64,000 bases of DNA from Erinaceus europaeus (lineage: Eukaryota > Chordata > Mammalia > Eulipotyphla > Erinaceidae): positions 32,356,361 through 32,420,360 of the forward strand of contig NC_080171.1 in the NCBI RefSeq assembly GCF_950295315.1, given 5' to 3'. Positions within the stretch are counted from its first letter, which is position 1. Each line of letters opens with the position of its first letter. Below the pieces are notes generated by a model. It saw only the letters and a program-made list of their open reading frames with translations. It had not been told where the DNA came from and did not search any database. The position numbers and the translations under genes were made by a program. Of this stretch, positions 1 through 12,327 are shown piece by piece.

Positions 1-432
1 CTACTAGACTCCTGCAAGTGGGAGATTTCTTTGAAGTCTTGAGTCTTTTCCTTTAAAAATGTCATGTTTATTTCATTTCACATGGTATTAGGTCTTGCTT
101 GAAACAAAATAAATGAAGTAAATAAAACAAAACTAAACTTTTAGATTATAAGAGTGATTATCAGATGGGAGAGGGGAAGAGGGGGCTAGTGACATAAAAA
201 GGGTCAGCTGTATGGTGAAGAACAGGTTGGTACTTTCAGTGATGAGTTTAATATCTAGAGATGCTGTTTATACTGATGCTCACCTGGAGTTTATATATTA
301 GTGCAATTTTAATTTTATACTAAAGAAATAGATACTATGAGTAGTATGTCAGATAATAAAGGCATACTTCCATTGAATATTTCTACCTGTATCTGTAGGT
401 TATACTAACATACTACATACCTAGGTTGACTA

Positions 433-713
433 TCATTTTTTCTTTTGAAACTGGGGTTATCTGTGGGGTTCAGTGCAGGTACTGCGAATCCACCACTTCT
501 GATAGCTATCATTTCCTCTTTGTTGAATTTACATTTTATTTGATAGGAAGGAGAAATTGGGGGGGGCGAGATAGGGAGAAAGACACCAGCAGATCACCTT
601 TGCTGCTTGTGAAGTGTCCCACCCTTCAGGTAGGGAGCAGTGGCTCAAACTCAAGTCTTTGAACATGGCAACTTGTGTGCTGAGCTAGGTGCATGCATTA
701 TCACCTGGCCTCT
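433..713 (-). mobile_element. tRNA-derived SINE, minus orientation
   Basis: On the + strand it reads tail first: a GGGTTATC..GGTTCAGTGC body segment, an AGGGAGAAAGACACC purine block, then the reversed tRNA-like head ending CACCTGGCC. It is diverged from the consensus of the younger copies. Confidence 0.75.
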
Positions 714-1047
714 TGTCTATTGTTTTCTCCCAAGATGAAAGTTGTCTCTCTGGGAAGGCATATAATTTCATCTGATGACTTTGTGTCTCATGTAGGACTG
801 TGTTCTCCCTGTCACCTCAAGGTACATTTGTGATAAGTCTGAGAAGAACAGCTATCAGTTATGAAAGTATTTGGTCTTTGTAGAGGCAAGATATGGTAGT
901 GTGACATGATTTGCATTTCAAAGATCTTGTAAGCTCTTAGATCAAAATATTAAGCAGTTTGGGATTAAATTTTCCCCGTCATCAATAATTGTGATGTTAG
1001 AGAGAGAGTAGTGTTGTGTTATGAAAGGATGAAAATGGTCTCTGGCA

Positions 1048-2335
1048 TCTACAGTTCTTTTTCCTTTAGGAAATTGAATGACTTCTTTCTTGTCGTTGAG
1101 TTTGGCAAGCTCTTTATATATCTTGGTTATTGGCCTCTAGTCTGATGTATGGCATGTAAATATCATCTCCCATTCTGGGAGGGGTCTCTTGCTTTGGGTA
1201 GTGGCTTCTTTTGTTGTGCAGAAGCTTTTTAATTTGATGTAGTCCCATAGGTTTATGCTTGCCTTAGTCTTCAAATTTGTGCGGAAAGGAGTTCTACCAA
1301 TCTTTTCCTCTAAATATCTGATAGTTTGTGGTCTAACATCCAAGTCCTTGATCCAATTGGAATTTACTTTTGTATTTGGTGAAATATAGTGGTTCAGTTC
1401 CAATCTTCTGCATGTTTGGACCCATTTTTCCCAATACCATTTGTTGAAGAGACTCATTTTTCCCCATTTAATAGTCTGGGCACCTTTATCAAAGATTAGA
1501 TGTCCATAGATGTTGGGGCTTAGTTCTGGGCTCTCAATTCTATTCCACTGGTCAGTGTGTCTGTTCATTTTCCAATACCAAGCAGTTTTGATGACAGTGG
1601 CCCTATAATACTATTTGAGATCAGGGAGTGTGATGCCTCCAATTCTGCTGTTTCTTCTCAAGATTGATTTGGCAATTCTAGGTCTTTTCTGGTTCCAGAT
1701 AAACATTTGTAGCATTTGTTCTATTCTCCTAAAAAATGTGGTTGGGATGTTGATGGGGATAGCACTAAATTTGTATATGGCTCCGGGTAGCATATTAATT
1801 TTGATGATGTAAATTCTTCCAACCCATGAACATGGAATATCTTTCCACTTCTTTGCTCCTTTTTCAATTTCCTTGAGTAGTGACTCATAATTTTTAGTAT
1901 GCAAGTCTTTCACTTTGGTTAGGTTTGTTCCTAGATATTTTATTATTTTTGTTGCTATAGTAAAAGGAATTTATTTCGGGATTTAAACTTCTTCTAACTT
2001 AGTGTTTGCATAGAGGAATGCCACTGACTTTTGAGTGTTAATTTTGTAGTCTGACACCTTACTATATTGCCTGATGATTTCCAAAAGCTTCTTGCTGGAT
2101 TCCTTAGGTTTTTCTGTGTATACTATCATGTCATCTGCAAATAGGGAGAATTTGGCTTCTTCTCTTCCAATCTGTATGCCTTTAATTCCTTGCTCCTGCC
2201 TGAATGCTGTGCTAGCTTGGTGGCATATAGTTGTTCCTAGAAGTCTCACATGATGTGCTGAATTTCTGCTGTGTCTGTTGTGTTATCTCCTCTTTCATTT
2301 GTGATTTGATTTATTTGGGCCTTCACCCCTTTTTT
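1048..2335 (-). mobile_element. LINE-1 copy A, ORF2 C-terminal and RT fragment
   Basis: The minus strand reads L1 ORF2 in pieces. One part (1137-1568) is ORF2 C-terminal sequence with [20 protein letters not shown]. The next (1611-1913) has [12 protein letters not shown] and [20 protein letters not shown]. The third (1983-2249) carries the reverse-transcriptase core FADDMIVY. Frames shift between pieces. Near 2250 the sequence jumps from just before the RT core to sequence lying well upstream in ORF2, so a large internal block of RT is deleted. The 3' end of ORF2 and the 3' UTR are also missing. This is a dead relic. Confidence 0.9.
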
Positions 2336-2339
2336 TTGA

Positions 2340-2641
2340 CATGAGCTTTTGTTTTCTTTCTTTCTTTATTTTATTTTATTTATTTATTCCCTTTTGTTGC
2401 CCTTGTTGTTTTATTGTTGTAGTTATTATTGTTGTTGTCATTTTTGGATACGACAGAGAGAAATGGAGAGAGGAGGGGAAGACAGAGAGGAGGAGAGAAA
2501 GATAGACACCTGCAGACCTGCTTCACCGCCTGTGAAGTGACTCCCCTGCAGGTGGGAGCCGGGGTTCGAACCGGGATCCTTATGCCGGTCCTTGTGCTTT
2601 GCGCCACGTGTGCTTAATCCGCTGTGCTATAGCCCGACTCC
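2340..2641 (-). mobile_element. tRNA-derived SINE inserted in LINE-1 copy A
   Basis: A near full-length young-type SINE in minus orientation, with an ATTTTATTTATTTATTCCC tail side and head ending AGCCCGACTCCCCC. L1 sequence resumes at 2641 with a repeated CCCCTTTTTTT stretch that probably represents the target duplication. Confidence 0.88.
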
Positions 2642-3481
2642 CCCTTTTTTTGTTTTGTGAGTCTGGCTAAAGGTTTGCTGATTTTGTTCACTCTTTCGAA
2701 GAAACAACATTTACTTTTGTTAATCTTTTGTATGGTTTTCTTTTTTTTTCAATGTTATTTATTTTTGCCCTAACTTTATTGATTTCTGTCCTTCTGGTTG
2801 CTTTAGCGTTCCTTTGTTCTTCTTCTTGTAGGCCTTTAAGATGTGCAATCAGGCTGTTTATTTGTGCTTTTTCTTGTTTTCTAATGTGTGCTTGTATGGC
2901 TATGAAGTTCCCTCTCAGTACTGCCTTAGCTGTGTCCCAAATACTTTGATAGCTTGTGTCTTCATTTTCATTGAACTCTCGAAACATTTTGATTTCTTCC
3001 TTTATTTCCTCTATGACCCAGTAGTTGTTAAGCAGTGTACTGTTGAGCTTCTACATTTTGGGACTCTTACTAATCTTTTGTTGTTTGTTAAGTGTTAGTA
3101 TAATTCCACTGTGGTCTGAGAAGATGCTTGGAATGATTTCAATGCTCTTGAATTTGATGATGCTGTTTTTTGTGGCCTAACGCATGGTCTATCCTTGAGA
3201 ATGACCCATGTGGACTTGAGTAAAATATGTATTCCAGTTTATTGGAATGAATGACTCTGAAAATGCCCAATTGTTCTAGTTTATCTTTCTCCTCACTTAG
3301 CTCCCTTATGTCTTTATTGATTTTCTGCCTGGATGATCTGTCAAGTTCAGAGAGTGGAGTGTTGAAGTCCCTTACTATGACTGTGTTGCTCTTAATATAT
3401 TTCTGTAGCTCTTTCAGTAGTTGTTTGATGTATTTAGATGGCTTCTCATTTAGTACATAGATGTTAATAATTGTTATGTCT
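2642..3481 (-). mobile_element. LINE-1 copy A, ORF2 linker and endonuclease fragment
   Basis: Continues copy A beyond the SINE. The minus strand (2688-2987) encodes the ORF2 segment with [18 protein letters not shown]. The piece 3139-3525 carries endonuclease-domain sequence: DFNTPLS (GDFN-like, with R for G) and SRIDHALGHK. Copy A stops at about 3481, where the A-tail of copy B abuts it. The reading frame is broken. Confidence 0.88.
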
Positions 3482-4743
3482 TTTTCTTTTTTTTTTTCCC
3501 ATCCCCTCCCCAATAGCTTTCCCATTCTCTATCTCCTAGAACCTGGTCCATATCTAGGTTTTGGGACTTTGTAAGGAAGTGAACCACCTGGGATGGAATT
3601 AGAGAATACTATGAAAGGAAAGGTCTCACCTGAGTGATGAAGCTCAAGGGTTGTCGTTCCACACCTGAAGTCTCTGGACACAGTCTGAAGTGAAGCATGC
3701 TGGGGTGGCACTCATTGCATTGACTAGGTTGCAATCAGCGGATGCAATATTGTTTGATAAGAATTGGGAGAAGCATATGGGAAAGTGGGCCCTACCCTAG
3801 GGTCCCAGGACTGGGGGAATTTTAGGTTGTATAGTGGAAATGTGAGGTTCCTGTTGTCTTAGGGTTCAAGAAGACAATGGATAGTTACTGTTATCATCAC
3901 ATTATTTGGTAATTGGGTTAACTTTGAAAAGTCCCTGTTAGACATACAATCAATTTTTCCCCCTCTCATATTAATTAAATGGTGATTTATATTACTACAA
4001 TTTAATAGGTGTGTACATAAACACCATTCCCATCACCAAAAGATTGTGTCCCATCCCACCTCCCCACCCCCACCCCCGCCGGCCCAGGAAGCCACATGTC
4101 CACCCTCCCCCTCACCACAGGGTTTTTACTTGGGTGCCCTACTTTCAATTTAGTCAGATCCTGCTTTTAGTTTCCCTTTCTGATCTTCTTGCTCAGATTC
4201 TGTTGCTGAGTGGGATCATCCCATACTCATCTTTATCTTTCTGACTTAGCTCTCTTAACATAATTGGTTTTAGCTCTGACCAAGATGGGTCTGAGAAGTT
4301 GAGTTCATAGTTCTTAGTAGCTGCATAGTATTCCATTGTGTATATATACCACAGCTTTCTCAGCCACTCATCTGTTGTTGGGCACCTGGGTTGCTTCCAG
4401 GTTTTAGCTATTATGAATTGTGCTGCTATGAACATAGGAGTACACACATCTTTTTGGTTGTGTGTTATGGAGTCTTTGGGGGTATATCCCCAGGAGAGGA
4501 ATTACTGGGTCATATGGAAGGTCCATGTCTAGCCTTGTGAGAGTTCTCCAGACTGCTCTCTACAGAGGTTGACCAATTTACATTCCCACCAACAGTGCAA
4601 AAGGGTTCCTCTGTCCCCACATCCTCTCCAGCATTTCTTGCTGCTGTCCTTTTTGATGTATGCCATTCTTACAGGAGTGAGGCGGTATCTCAGTTGTCTT
4701 TATTTGCATTTCTCTGACAATCAGCGACCAGGAGCAGTTTTTC
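3482..4743 (-). mobile_element. LINE-1 copy B, 3' UTR and ORF2 C-terminus
   Basis: A poly-T tract at about 3484-3498 marks the 3' tail of copy B on the minus strand. It is followed by about 700 bp of 3' UTR (3499-4190), including a GGGGAGGGGATGGG motif shared with other repeats in this window. The ORF2 C-terminus is clear at 4193-4447 on the minus strand, with the hallmark WYIYTMEYYAATK. The element continues at 5102 after a SINE insertion. Confidence 0.9.
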
Positions 4744-5101
4744 TTTTTCTTTTTTTTTTTTTTTCCTTCCAGGGTTATTGCTGGGCTTGGTGCCTGCACC
4801 ACAGTCCACCGCTCTGGAGGCCATTTTTCTCCCCTTTGTTGCCCTTGTTGTTGTAGCCTCGTTGTGGTTATTATTATTGCCCTTGTTGACGCTATTCGTT
4901 GTTGGATAGGACAGAGATAAATGGAGAGAGGAGGGGAAGACAGAGTGGGGGAGAGAAAGAGAGACACCTGTAGACCTGCTCCACCGCCTGTGAAGCGACC
5001 CCCCCTGCAGGCAGGGAGCCGGGGGCTCGAACCGGGATCCTTACGCTGGTCCTTGCGCTTTGCGCCACATGCGCTTAACCCGCTGCGCCACTGCCCGACC
5101 C
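4744..5101 (-). mobile_element. tRNA-derived SINE in LINE-1 copy B, with 16-bp target duplication
   Basis: Both flanks carry the identical 16-bp sequence CCAGGAGCAGTTTTTC, at 4728-4743 and 5102-5117, which defines the insertion exactly. The element is long (358 bp) because it has an extra body segment (GGTTATTGCTGGGCTTGGTG) between the A-rich tail and the usual TTGTTGCCCTTGTTG region. Confidence 0.95.
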
Positions 5102-8090
5102 CCAGGAGCAGTTTTTCATATGTTTGTTAGCCTTTTGGATCTTCTCTGAGTGAATGTTCTCTTCATACCCTCTGCCCATTTATGGATGGGGTCATTTGCT
5201 TTTTTGTTGCTAAGTTTGCTGAGCTCTTTGTATATTTTGGTTATTAGTCTCTTGTCTGATGTATGGCATGTAAAGATCGTCTCCTATTCTGTGAGGGGTC
5301 TCTTTGTTTGTGTGATAGTTTCTTTAGCTGTGCAGAAGCTTTTCAATTTGATATAGTCCCATTTGTTTGTTTCTGCTTTAGTCTTCCTTGCAATTGGGTT
5401 TGTATCAATCATCAAAGATGTTCTTGAGTTTTACGTAGGAAAGTGTTTTACCAATGTTTTCCTCTAAGTATTTGAATGTTTCTGGTCTAACATCCAGGTC
5501 TTTAATCCATTTGGAGTTGATTTTTGTTTCTGATGAGATAAAGTGGTTCAGTTTCATTCTTCTGCATGTTTCAACCCAGTTTTCCCAGCACTATTTATTG
5601 AAGAGAGCCTCCTTCTTCAATTTAATACTTTGGGCCCCCTTATCAAAGATTAGATGTTCCTAAGTGTGGGGGTTTAGTTCTGGGCTTTCAATTCTCTTCT
5701 ACTGGTTTGTGTGCCTATTTTTGTTTCAGTACCATGCTGTTTTGATTATGATGGCTTTATAATAAAGTTTGAGGTCTGGGAATGTGTAAAGTTTGAGGTC
5801 TGGGAGCCTCCATTTCTGTTTCTTTTCCTCAAGATGGTTTTGGCAATTCTAGGTGTTTTCTGGTTCCAGATAAATGATTGTAGTTTTTGTTCTATTCTCT
5901 TAAAGAAGTTTGGTGGAACTTTGATGGGTATCACATTACATTTGTATATTGCTCTGGGGAGAATATTCATTTTGATGATATTTATTCTTCCCATCCATGA
6001 GCATGGGATGTCTTTCCATTTCTTGGTATCCTTTTCTGTTTCCTTGAATACTGACTAATAATTTTCAGTATACAAGTCTTTCACTTCTTTAATCAGCTTT
6101 ACTCCTAGGTATTTTATTGATTTTGCTGCAACTGTGAATGGGAGTGATTTCTCGATGTCTTCTTCAGATTTAATGTTTGCATAAAGAAATGCCACTGATT
6201 TTGTACATTGATTTTGTAGCCTGATACCTTGCTATATTGCCTAATAACTTCCAGTAGTTTTCTGCTGGATTCTTTAGGTGTTTCTATGTATACTATCATA
6301 TCATCTGCCAATAGTGAGACCTTGACTTCTTCCCTTCCAATTTGTATTCCTTTGATTTTTTTCTCTTGCCTGATTGCTATGGCAAGAACTTCCAATACTG
6401 TGTTGAAGAGTAATGGTGACAGTGGACAGCCCTGTCTAGTTCCCGATCTGAGGGAATGCTTTCAGCTTCTCTCCATTGAGTATGATGTTGGCTGTAGCTT
6501 TGCTATATATGGATTCCACTATCTTGAGAAATTTCCCATCTATTCCCATTTTTTGTAGGGTTTTGAGCATGAACGGGTGTTGGATTTTTTCAAAGGCTTT
6601 CTCTGCATCTATTGAGATAATCATGTGGTTTTTGGCTTTGCTTTTATGATGTGGTGAATGACATTGATTGACTTACGGATGTTGAACCAACCTTGAATTC
6701 CTGGGATAAATCCCACTTGGTCGTGATGAACAATCTTTTTGATATGCTGCTGTATCCAATTGGCCAAGATCTTGTTTAATATTTTGGCATCTATGTTCAT
6801 AAGAGATATTGGTCTGTAGTTTTCCTTTTTTGTTCTGTCCCTATCTGCTTTTGGTATCAGTGTGATGTAGCTTCATAGAAGGTGGAAGGGAGTGTTCCTG
6901 TTTCTTTGATCTTATGGAAAAGCTTTAGAAGTATGGGTAGTAACTGTTTTCTGAAGGTTTTGTAGAATTCGTTTGTGAAGCCATCTGGTCCAGGACTTTT
7001 GTTGTTGGGGAGATTCTTAATAATGGTTTCGATTTCTTTGTTTGTGATTGATGCATTTAGGTTTTGTAGTTCTTCTTGGTTCAGTTTTGGAAGTACATAG
7101 GTTTCTAGGAATTGTTCCATTTCTTCCAGATTCTCTAGCTTGGTGGCGTATAGTTCTTCATAGAAGTTTCACATTATTTTCTGAATTTCTGTGGTGTTAG
7201 TTGTGATATCTCTCTATGGTTTGCAATTCTATTAATTGGAATCTTCTCCCTTTTTTGTTTCGTGAGTCTGGCTAGGGGTTTGTTAATTTTTTAAAATCTT
7301 TCAAAGAACCAACATTTGGCTTCATTGATCTTCTGTATGGTTCTCTTATTTTCGATGTTGTTTATTTCTGCTTTAATTTTAGTGATTTCTGTCCTTCTGG
7401 TTGCTTTAGGGTTCCTTTGTTTCTCTTCCTCTAAGTCCTTGAGGAGTGTAGTAAGGTCGTTTATTTGAGTTTTTTCTTGTTGTTTAATATGTGATTGTAT
7501 GGCTATGAGTTTTTCTCTCAACAGTGCTTTCGCTGTGTCCCAAATATTTTGATAGGTTGTGTCTTCATTTTCATTTGTTTCCAGGAACATTTGAATTTCT
7601 TGCTTGAGTGACTCTGTCCCAGTGGTTGTTAAAGAGTATGTTGTTTAGTTTCCACATTCTGTGTCTTTTATAATTTTCTGTTTGTTGTTAAATGTTAGTT
7701 TTACTCCACTGTGTACTGAGAAGATACTTGGGATGATTTCAGTGCTCTTCAATTTATTGATGCTGTCTTTGTGGCCTAACATGTGGTCTATCCTTGAGTA
7801 TGTGTTGTGTGGATTTGAGAATAATGTGTATTCCAGTTTTTTGGGGTGAAGGGCTCTGAAGATGTCCAGGAGGTCTAGTCTGACCATCTCTTCATTTAAT
7901 TCTCTTATTTCTTTGTTGATTCTCTTCTTTGTTGATCTAAGTGTGAGAGTGGGGTGTTAAAATCTCCCACTGTTATTGTATTACTATTGATATATTTTTG
8001 AAGTTCTTTCAGTAGGTGTTTGATGTATTTAGATGGTCCCTCATTGGGTGCATAGATGTTAATAATTGTTAAGTTTTCTTGGCTGATTGG
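5102..8090 (-). mobile_element. LINE-1 copy B, ORF2 body (5'-truncated)
   Basis: Successive minus-strand fragments cover ORF2 in order: IIKMNILPRAIYKCN (5746-5994), RT core with LADDMIVY in place of FADD (6114-6395), [13 protein letters not shown] (6436-6624), [16 protein letters not shown] (6857-7120), YQNIWDTAKALLREKLIA (7291-7590) and endonuclease SRIDHMLGHKDS (7645-7887). Stop codons and frameshifts separate them. The 5' end is lost at about 8090, inside the endonuclease domain, so ORF1 and most of the endonuclease are absent. Not active. Confidence 0.92.
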
Positions 8091-8689
8091 TCCTTATTCT
8101 TATTTTCATTTTGATGGCATGTCATACCAGTCAGTTACGAGCACATTGTAGAGTCACTTGGGTGACATTAAGTACTTGGCTACACACTTTGAAAACCCAC
8201 ATTGTGTTTCAGACTTTGCAGCATGCCGCAGCACTGCTGCTTACTGTGAGATCCAGTGGACAAGGAAGCCTGAATGGGGTTTATTCAAGTGATGTGAGAC
8301 AAAGGACAAGGAATGCTGGGTCCTTTATGGAGAGATGATGGAGTCAAGCGTTTGGATCCTATAAGAGTACTCAAAAGTCCTGTGCACAAGCTGCCAGCAC
8401 TACCCTGGCAGTGACTGTGTGACTTAGTTGCAGTAGAACTGCATCTCCTGTGAGATTAGATGAGGGTTGCAAATTCTGACTTCATTTAGTGTGTTGGTCT
8501 TATATATCGACATGTCAGAAAAGTCATGATGTTTTTTTTTTTTCTGTTTTTAATTCAAAATACATGGCTATCTAACAATCCAATATTTTGAAGCACTACA
8601 AGTCTGGAGTAATTTATATTTAGTTTGTCTCTTCATCATTAAGTGATATAAAATTATTTATATCTACTCTGGAAACTATAGGAGAGACT

Positions 8690-9003
8690 TCATTTTTCTT
8701 CCTCCCTCCTTTTCTCTCTTCTTTCTTTCCTCCCTCTCTCTACCTCTATTCCTTTCTTTTTTCTCTCTTTCTTTCTTCCTCTCCTTCTTTCTCTCTTCCT
8801 CTTGCCACCAGGGTAATTTTGGGCTCAGTGCCTGAATAATGACTATCATTCCTGATTGCTGGTAACCAATCCCCCTCTCATCTTTTCTCATAGAGAAAGA
8901 GAGAGGGAGAGGGTAAGAGAGACACCTGTATCCCCGCTCAGTTGTTTGTGATGCCCCCTCACTAGATGGGCTTGAACCTAGGAGATACTGTCTTTCGCCA
9001 GTT
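8690..9003 (-). mobile_element. tRNA-derived SINE with expanded CT-rich tract
   Basis: A roughly 115-bp CT-rich tract leads into GCCACCAGGGTAATTTTGGG and then a diverged minus-strand SINE head region (AGAGAGACACCTGTATCCC). Confidence 0.7.
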
Positions 9004-10234
9004 CTATTTAAGTAAAGGCAAAATACTATGAAAATTCATCTTACCTCACTCTCAGTGCCTTGGGGATAATCTATAATTTTTCCACAGGAAAAGCTTTTTT
9101 TTTCCTGCCTTCCTTTAGAATCATTTTTTTCCATACTGTCTGTGGTTTAGATTATAGAAAGCACTGTAGACTTTAGTTTTGTGTCAAAATCAGATTCTTG
9201 GCTAGCATGTTTATATCCAGAGATGATAGCAGCAGTAAGAGTACTAGTGGAAAAATTCTCTGGTAGATGGTCTTGGTCTAGCTCTCACTGGCAGTCAGAA
9301 ATAAAGCACTGCAACTACCTTCTCTCTTTTGAATAGAGAGGTTATCTCCACTTATCTCCCGAGGTGTTTCATTTCCATTGAGAGACCTGCTAGGCTCTGT
9401 AAAGTGATTTCCAGGTTTCTTCTCTTACCATCCTGTGAGCTGTGACTGACTCACTGGAGGGGGGCTCACAAGTTCAGGAGCATTGGAGGCCAGGCAAGAA
9501 ATACTCAGCAGATTGGAGTGAGGATCCAATAGGAGGTTCTGCTTCATCTTCTGGGAGGATAGTTGTTGCCATGCTAGACAGTCTGTGTTGCCAACTTATA
9601 AAAGACATTGCAAAGCACACATCTTAAGAGAAAACTTCCAATTTCACGTTTTTCTGTGATGGTCAAACCATGGTGGTGAGAGAGATATTTCCCCTCTGTC
9701 AGTGTGCTCTGACAAATTCAAATGCTGGGTCTGATCTCAGATGATCCCTATCTTTGGTACCATGATTTGGAACTTTAATTATTGCTACTTCCCTTCCAAG
9801 TCTGTGGGACAGATTTAAACCCAAATGTAGTCCATCTTTACTCTCACTGTTGCTCCTGGCTTTTGTGCTTTTCAGGGTTGTCTTGCTCAATCCCAAGCCC
9901 AACAGATGTCACTGTACAATATTTTCTATCTATAGGTTATATTGCCCTTATTGGTGTGTCCTTGGGGAAGGAAGTCTGAGCTCTGAATGCACTGGATGTC
10001 CACAGAACCTTTTACTCTAATGTTTTTTTTCTTCTTTTTATGTTAGCCTGAAAGTTCTGGGCTTGCCATAGTTTTTGAGATATGTAAAAATACAATTGGA
10101 ATAGAATACTTACTATTAAAAAGAATGGAGTTTACTTATAAGAGGTACTATTTGATGGTATTAAAGTGACATTTTCTCCTGTTTTTGGAATTTTTTTTCC
10201 CTTTAAGTACTTTATTTTTTTTGAAAGAAAATGT

Positions 10235-10885
10235 GATGACCATATGTTTAACATCAGGGAAGTGAAAACCAAAGTGAGGTGGCAGTCCACACTTGGGAGG
10301 ACAGGTATTAATAAGAAGCTAGAAAACAGTAAGCACTAGTGAGGAGGAGAGTGTGGAAGATACGGACGCCACTGGTAGAAATGTGAAATGGTACAGCTAC
10401 TGTGGAAAGCAGTGCATGATGTTCCTTTGAATATGAAAGATAGAAATAGAAATCGCTGTACGATCCGGCAATTCCATCTCTGGGTTTAATGCTAGAATAA
10501 TCTAAATCATAATCTCAAAGAGATATCTGTACTACCATGTTTATTGCAGCATGATTCCCAGTGGTTCAGAGTTAAAAACAATTACCATTTTCGCCCATTT
10601 GTGGACGGATAAATGAATAGTACATACAATAAGATGTTACTCAGCTTTCATCAAAGAAAGTATTGCTACAACCCATGACATAATGGGTAAACCTTGAGGA
10701 TGTTATGCTGAGTGAAATAAGCCTGTCACTGAAGGACAAATACTGCATTATTCCACTTAAATAAGGTGGTCAAACTCTTAGGAACAAAATGTAGAGAGAT
10801 AGGGACCAGGGGCTGGATAGCAAGGGAAATGATGAGGAATTTAGTGGGTTGTAGCTTTGGTCATTCCAGATAAAAAGCACATTAT
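10235..10885 (+). mobile_element. Old LINE-1 3' end, plus orientation
   Basis: Contains GGTAGAAATGTGAAATGGTA, GGCAATTCCATCTCTGGGTT and GATGTTATGCTGAGTGAAAT, which are typical of mammalian L1 3' regions. It is strongly diverged and has no ORF. Confidence 0.75.
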
Positions 10886-10887
10886 AT

Positions 10888-11163
10888 CGGGGATCGAGCA
10901 GTAGCGCAGTGAGTAAATACACATGGCACAAAGCCCTGGGACCAGCATAAAGATCCCAGTTCAAACCCCTGGCTCCCAACCTGCAAGGGGCTCACCTCAC
11001 AAGCAGTGAAGCAGGTCTGCAGGTGTCCGTCTTTCTTTCCCCCTCTCTGTCTTCTCCTCTCGATTTCTCTCTGTTCTGTTCAACAACAGAATAATAACAT
11101 AACAACAACAACAAAGGCAACAGAAATGGGAAAAATAACCTCCAGGAGCAGTGGATTCACAGG
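10888..11163 (+). mobile_element. tRNA-derived SINE, plus orientation
   Basis: The head AGCAGTAGCGCAGTG contains a recognisable A box. The body holds AGCAGTGAAGCAGGTCTGCA and the tail holds AACAACAACAACAAAGGC. It abuts an oppositely oriented SINE directly. Confidence 0.9.
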
Positions 11164-11337
11164 ACAGAGAGAAATTAAAAGCTGGGGGGGAGAGGGGATA
11201 GAGAAGAAAAGAGAAAGAGACACCTGCAGACTTGTTTGAGAAGCATCCCCCCTGCAGTTGGGGAGCAGGGGTTTGAACCCGGGATTCTTGTGCATGGTAG
11301 TGTGCACTCAACCGTGTATGTTACCACCCAGCCCCTT
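11164..11337 (-). mobile_element. tRNA-derived SINE, minus orientation, tail-to-tail with the preceding one
   Basis: Reads GAGAAAGAGACACCTGCAGA, then the reversed B box region (GGGGTTTGAACCC) and ends ACCACCCAGCCCC. It lacks most of its tail at the junction with the plus-strand SINE. Confidence 0.85.
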
Positions 11338-11744
11338 ATATGAATATGCATTCAAGCAACACTGCTCTACTGCCTATGTTTTTAACATCAGGAAAACAAA
11401 ATGTTACGGAAATATGAACACATTTTCAGAGATAAGGAATTTGAATAGCTTACAAATACCTTGTTTTATTTGGAGCAGGTCCATATGTAAGTTGTGAACC
11501 TTTGCCCCGTAATTATCCTCACACCTATCATACCATCTCTCCGTTAAGTGACCAGGAAGAAACACTCTAGACAATAACACAGTCTGAGAACCCCTCCTAC
11601 ACATGTACTTTAGGGACAACCATTCTCTTCAGTTTCAAGTTTTGAAAATTCAGTGTAAGGATGGATTTGTCAATGATAATCAGTGGTCATCATTTCCAAC
11701 TATTTAGAGAATGGTCAAGTGCCTATTTTTATTTATTTTTTCTT

Positions 11745-11860
11745 TTCTTTTCTTTATTTCTTTATTGAGGGATTCATGTTTTATAGCTGACAGTAAATAC
11801 AGTACTTTGTACATGCATAACATTTCTCAGTTTTCTACACAACAGTACAACCTCCACTAG
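11745..11860 (-). repeat. 3' end of an unidentified retroposon family (AATAAAG-ended)
   Basis: The minus strand ends with a poly-A-like stretch after a CAATAAAG-type hexamer and contains AAATGTTATGCATGTACAAA. A second, rearranged copy of this family lies at 46857-47022. I cannot name the family; an L1 subfamily 3' UTR is plausible. Confidence 0.6.
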
Positions 11861-11894
11861 TTCTTGTTCTTTATTTTTCTTTTAAAACCTTTAT

Positions 11895-12325
11895 GTATTT
11901 ATTTATTATAATTTTTATTTATAAAATGGAAACACTCACAAACCATAGGATAAGAGGGGTACAACTCTACGCAGTTCCTACCATTCCTACCGCCAGAACT
12001 CCGTATCCCATCCCCTCCCCTGATAGCTTTCATGTTCTTTATCCCTCTGAAAGTATGGGCTCAGGGTCATTATGGGACCAGAAGGTGGAAGGTCTGGCTT
12101 CTGTAATTGCTTCCCCATTGAACATAGGCGTTGGCAGGTCGATCCATACTCCCAGCCTGTCTCTGTCTTTCCCTAGTGGGGCAGGGCTCTGGGGAGGCAG
12201 GGCTCCAGGACACATTGGTGGGGTTTTCTGCCCAGGGAATTCAGGTTGGCATCATGGTAGCATCTAGAACCTGGTGGCTGAAAAAAACGTTAAGATTAAA
12301 ACAGAACAAATTGTTGACTAATCAT
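11895..12325 (-). mobile_element. L1-type 3'-UTR fragment (ATAAGAGGGGTACAAC family)
   Basis: Begins near the 3' end on the minus strand, with ACCATAGGATAAGAGGGGTA, and carries CCCATCCCCTCCCCTGATAG. It runs into the CACATTGGTGGGGT segment. The same family recurs at 36394, 43580, 60030 and 62531. Confidence 0.75.
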
Positions 12326-12327
12326 GA

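Noticed and set aside
2349..2617. Short ORFs with recurring MERGGEDREEERK-like peptides
   Set aside because: The same peptides appear wherever the tRNA-derived SINE occurs (4921, 55172, 55805 and others). They are translations of repeats.
6114..7120. Functional reverse transcriptase gene
   Set aside because: Motifs are recognisable, but stops and frameshifts separate them and the FADD box reads LADD; a dead L1.
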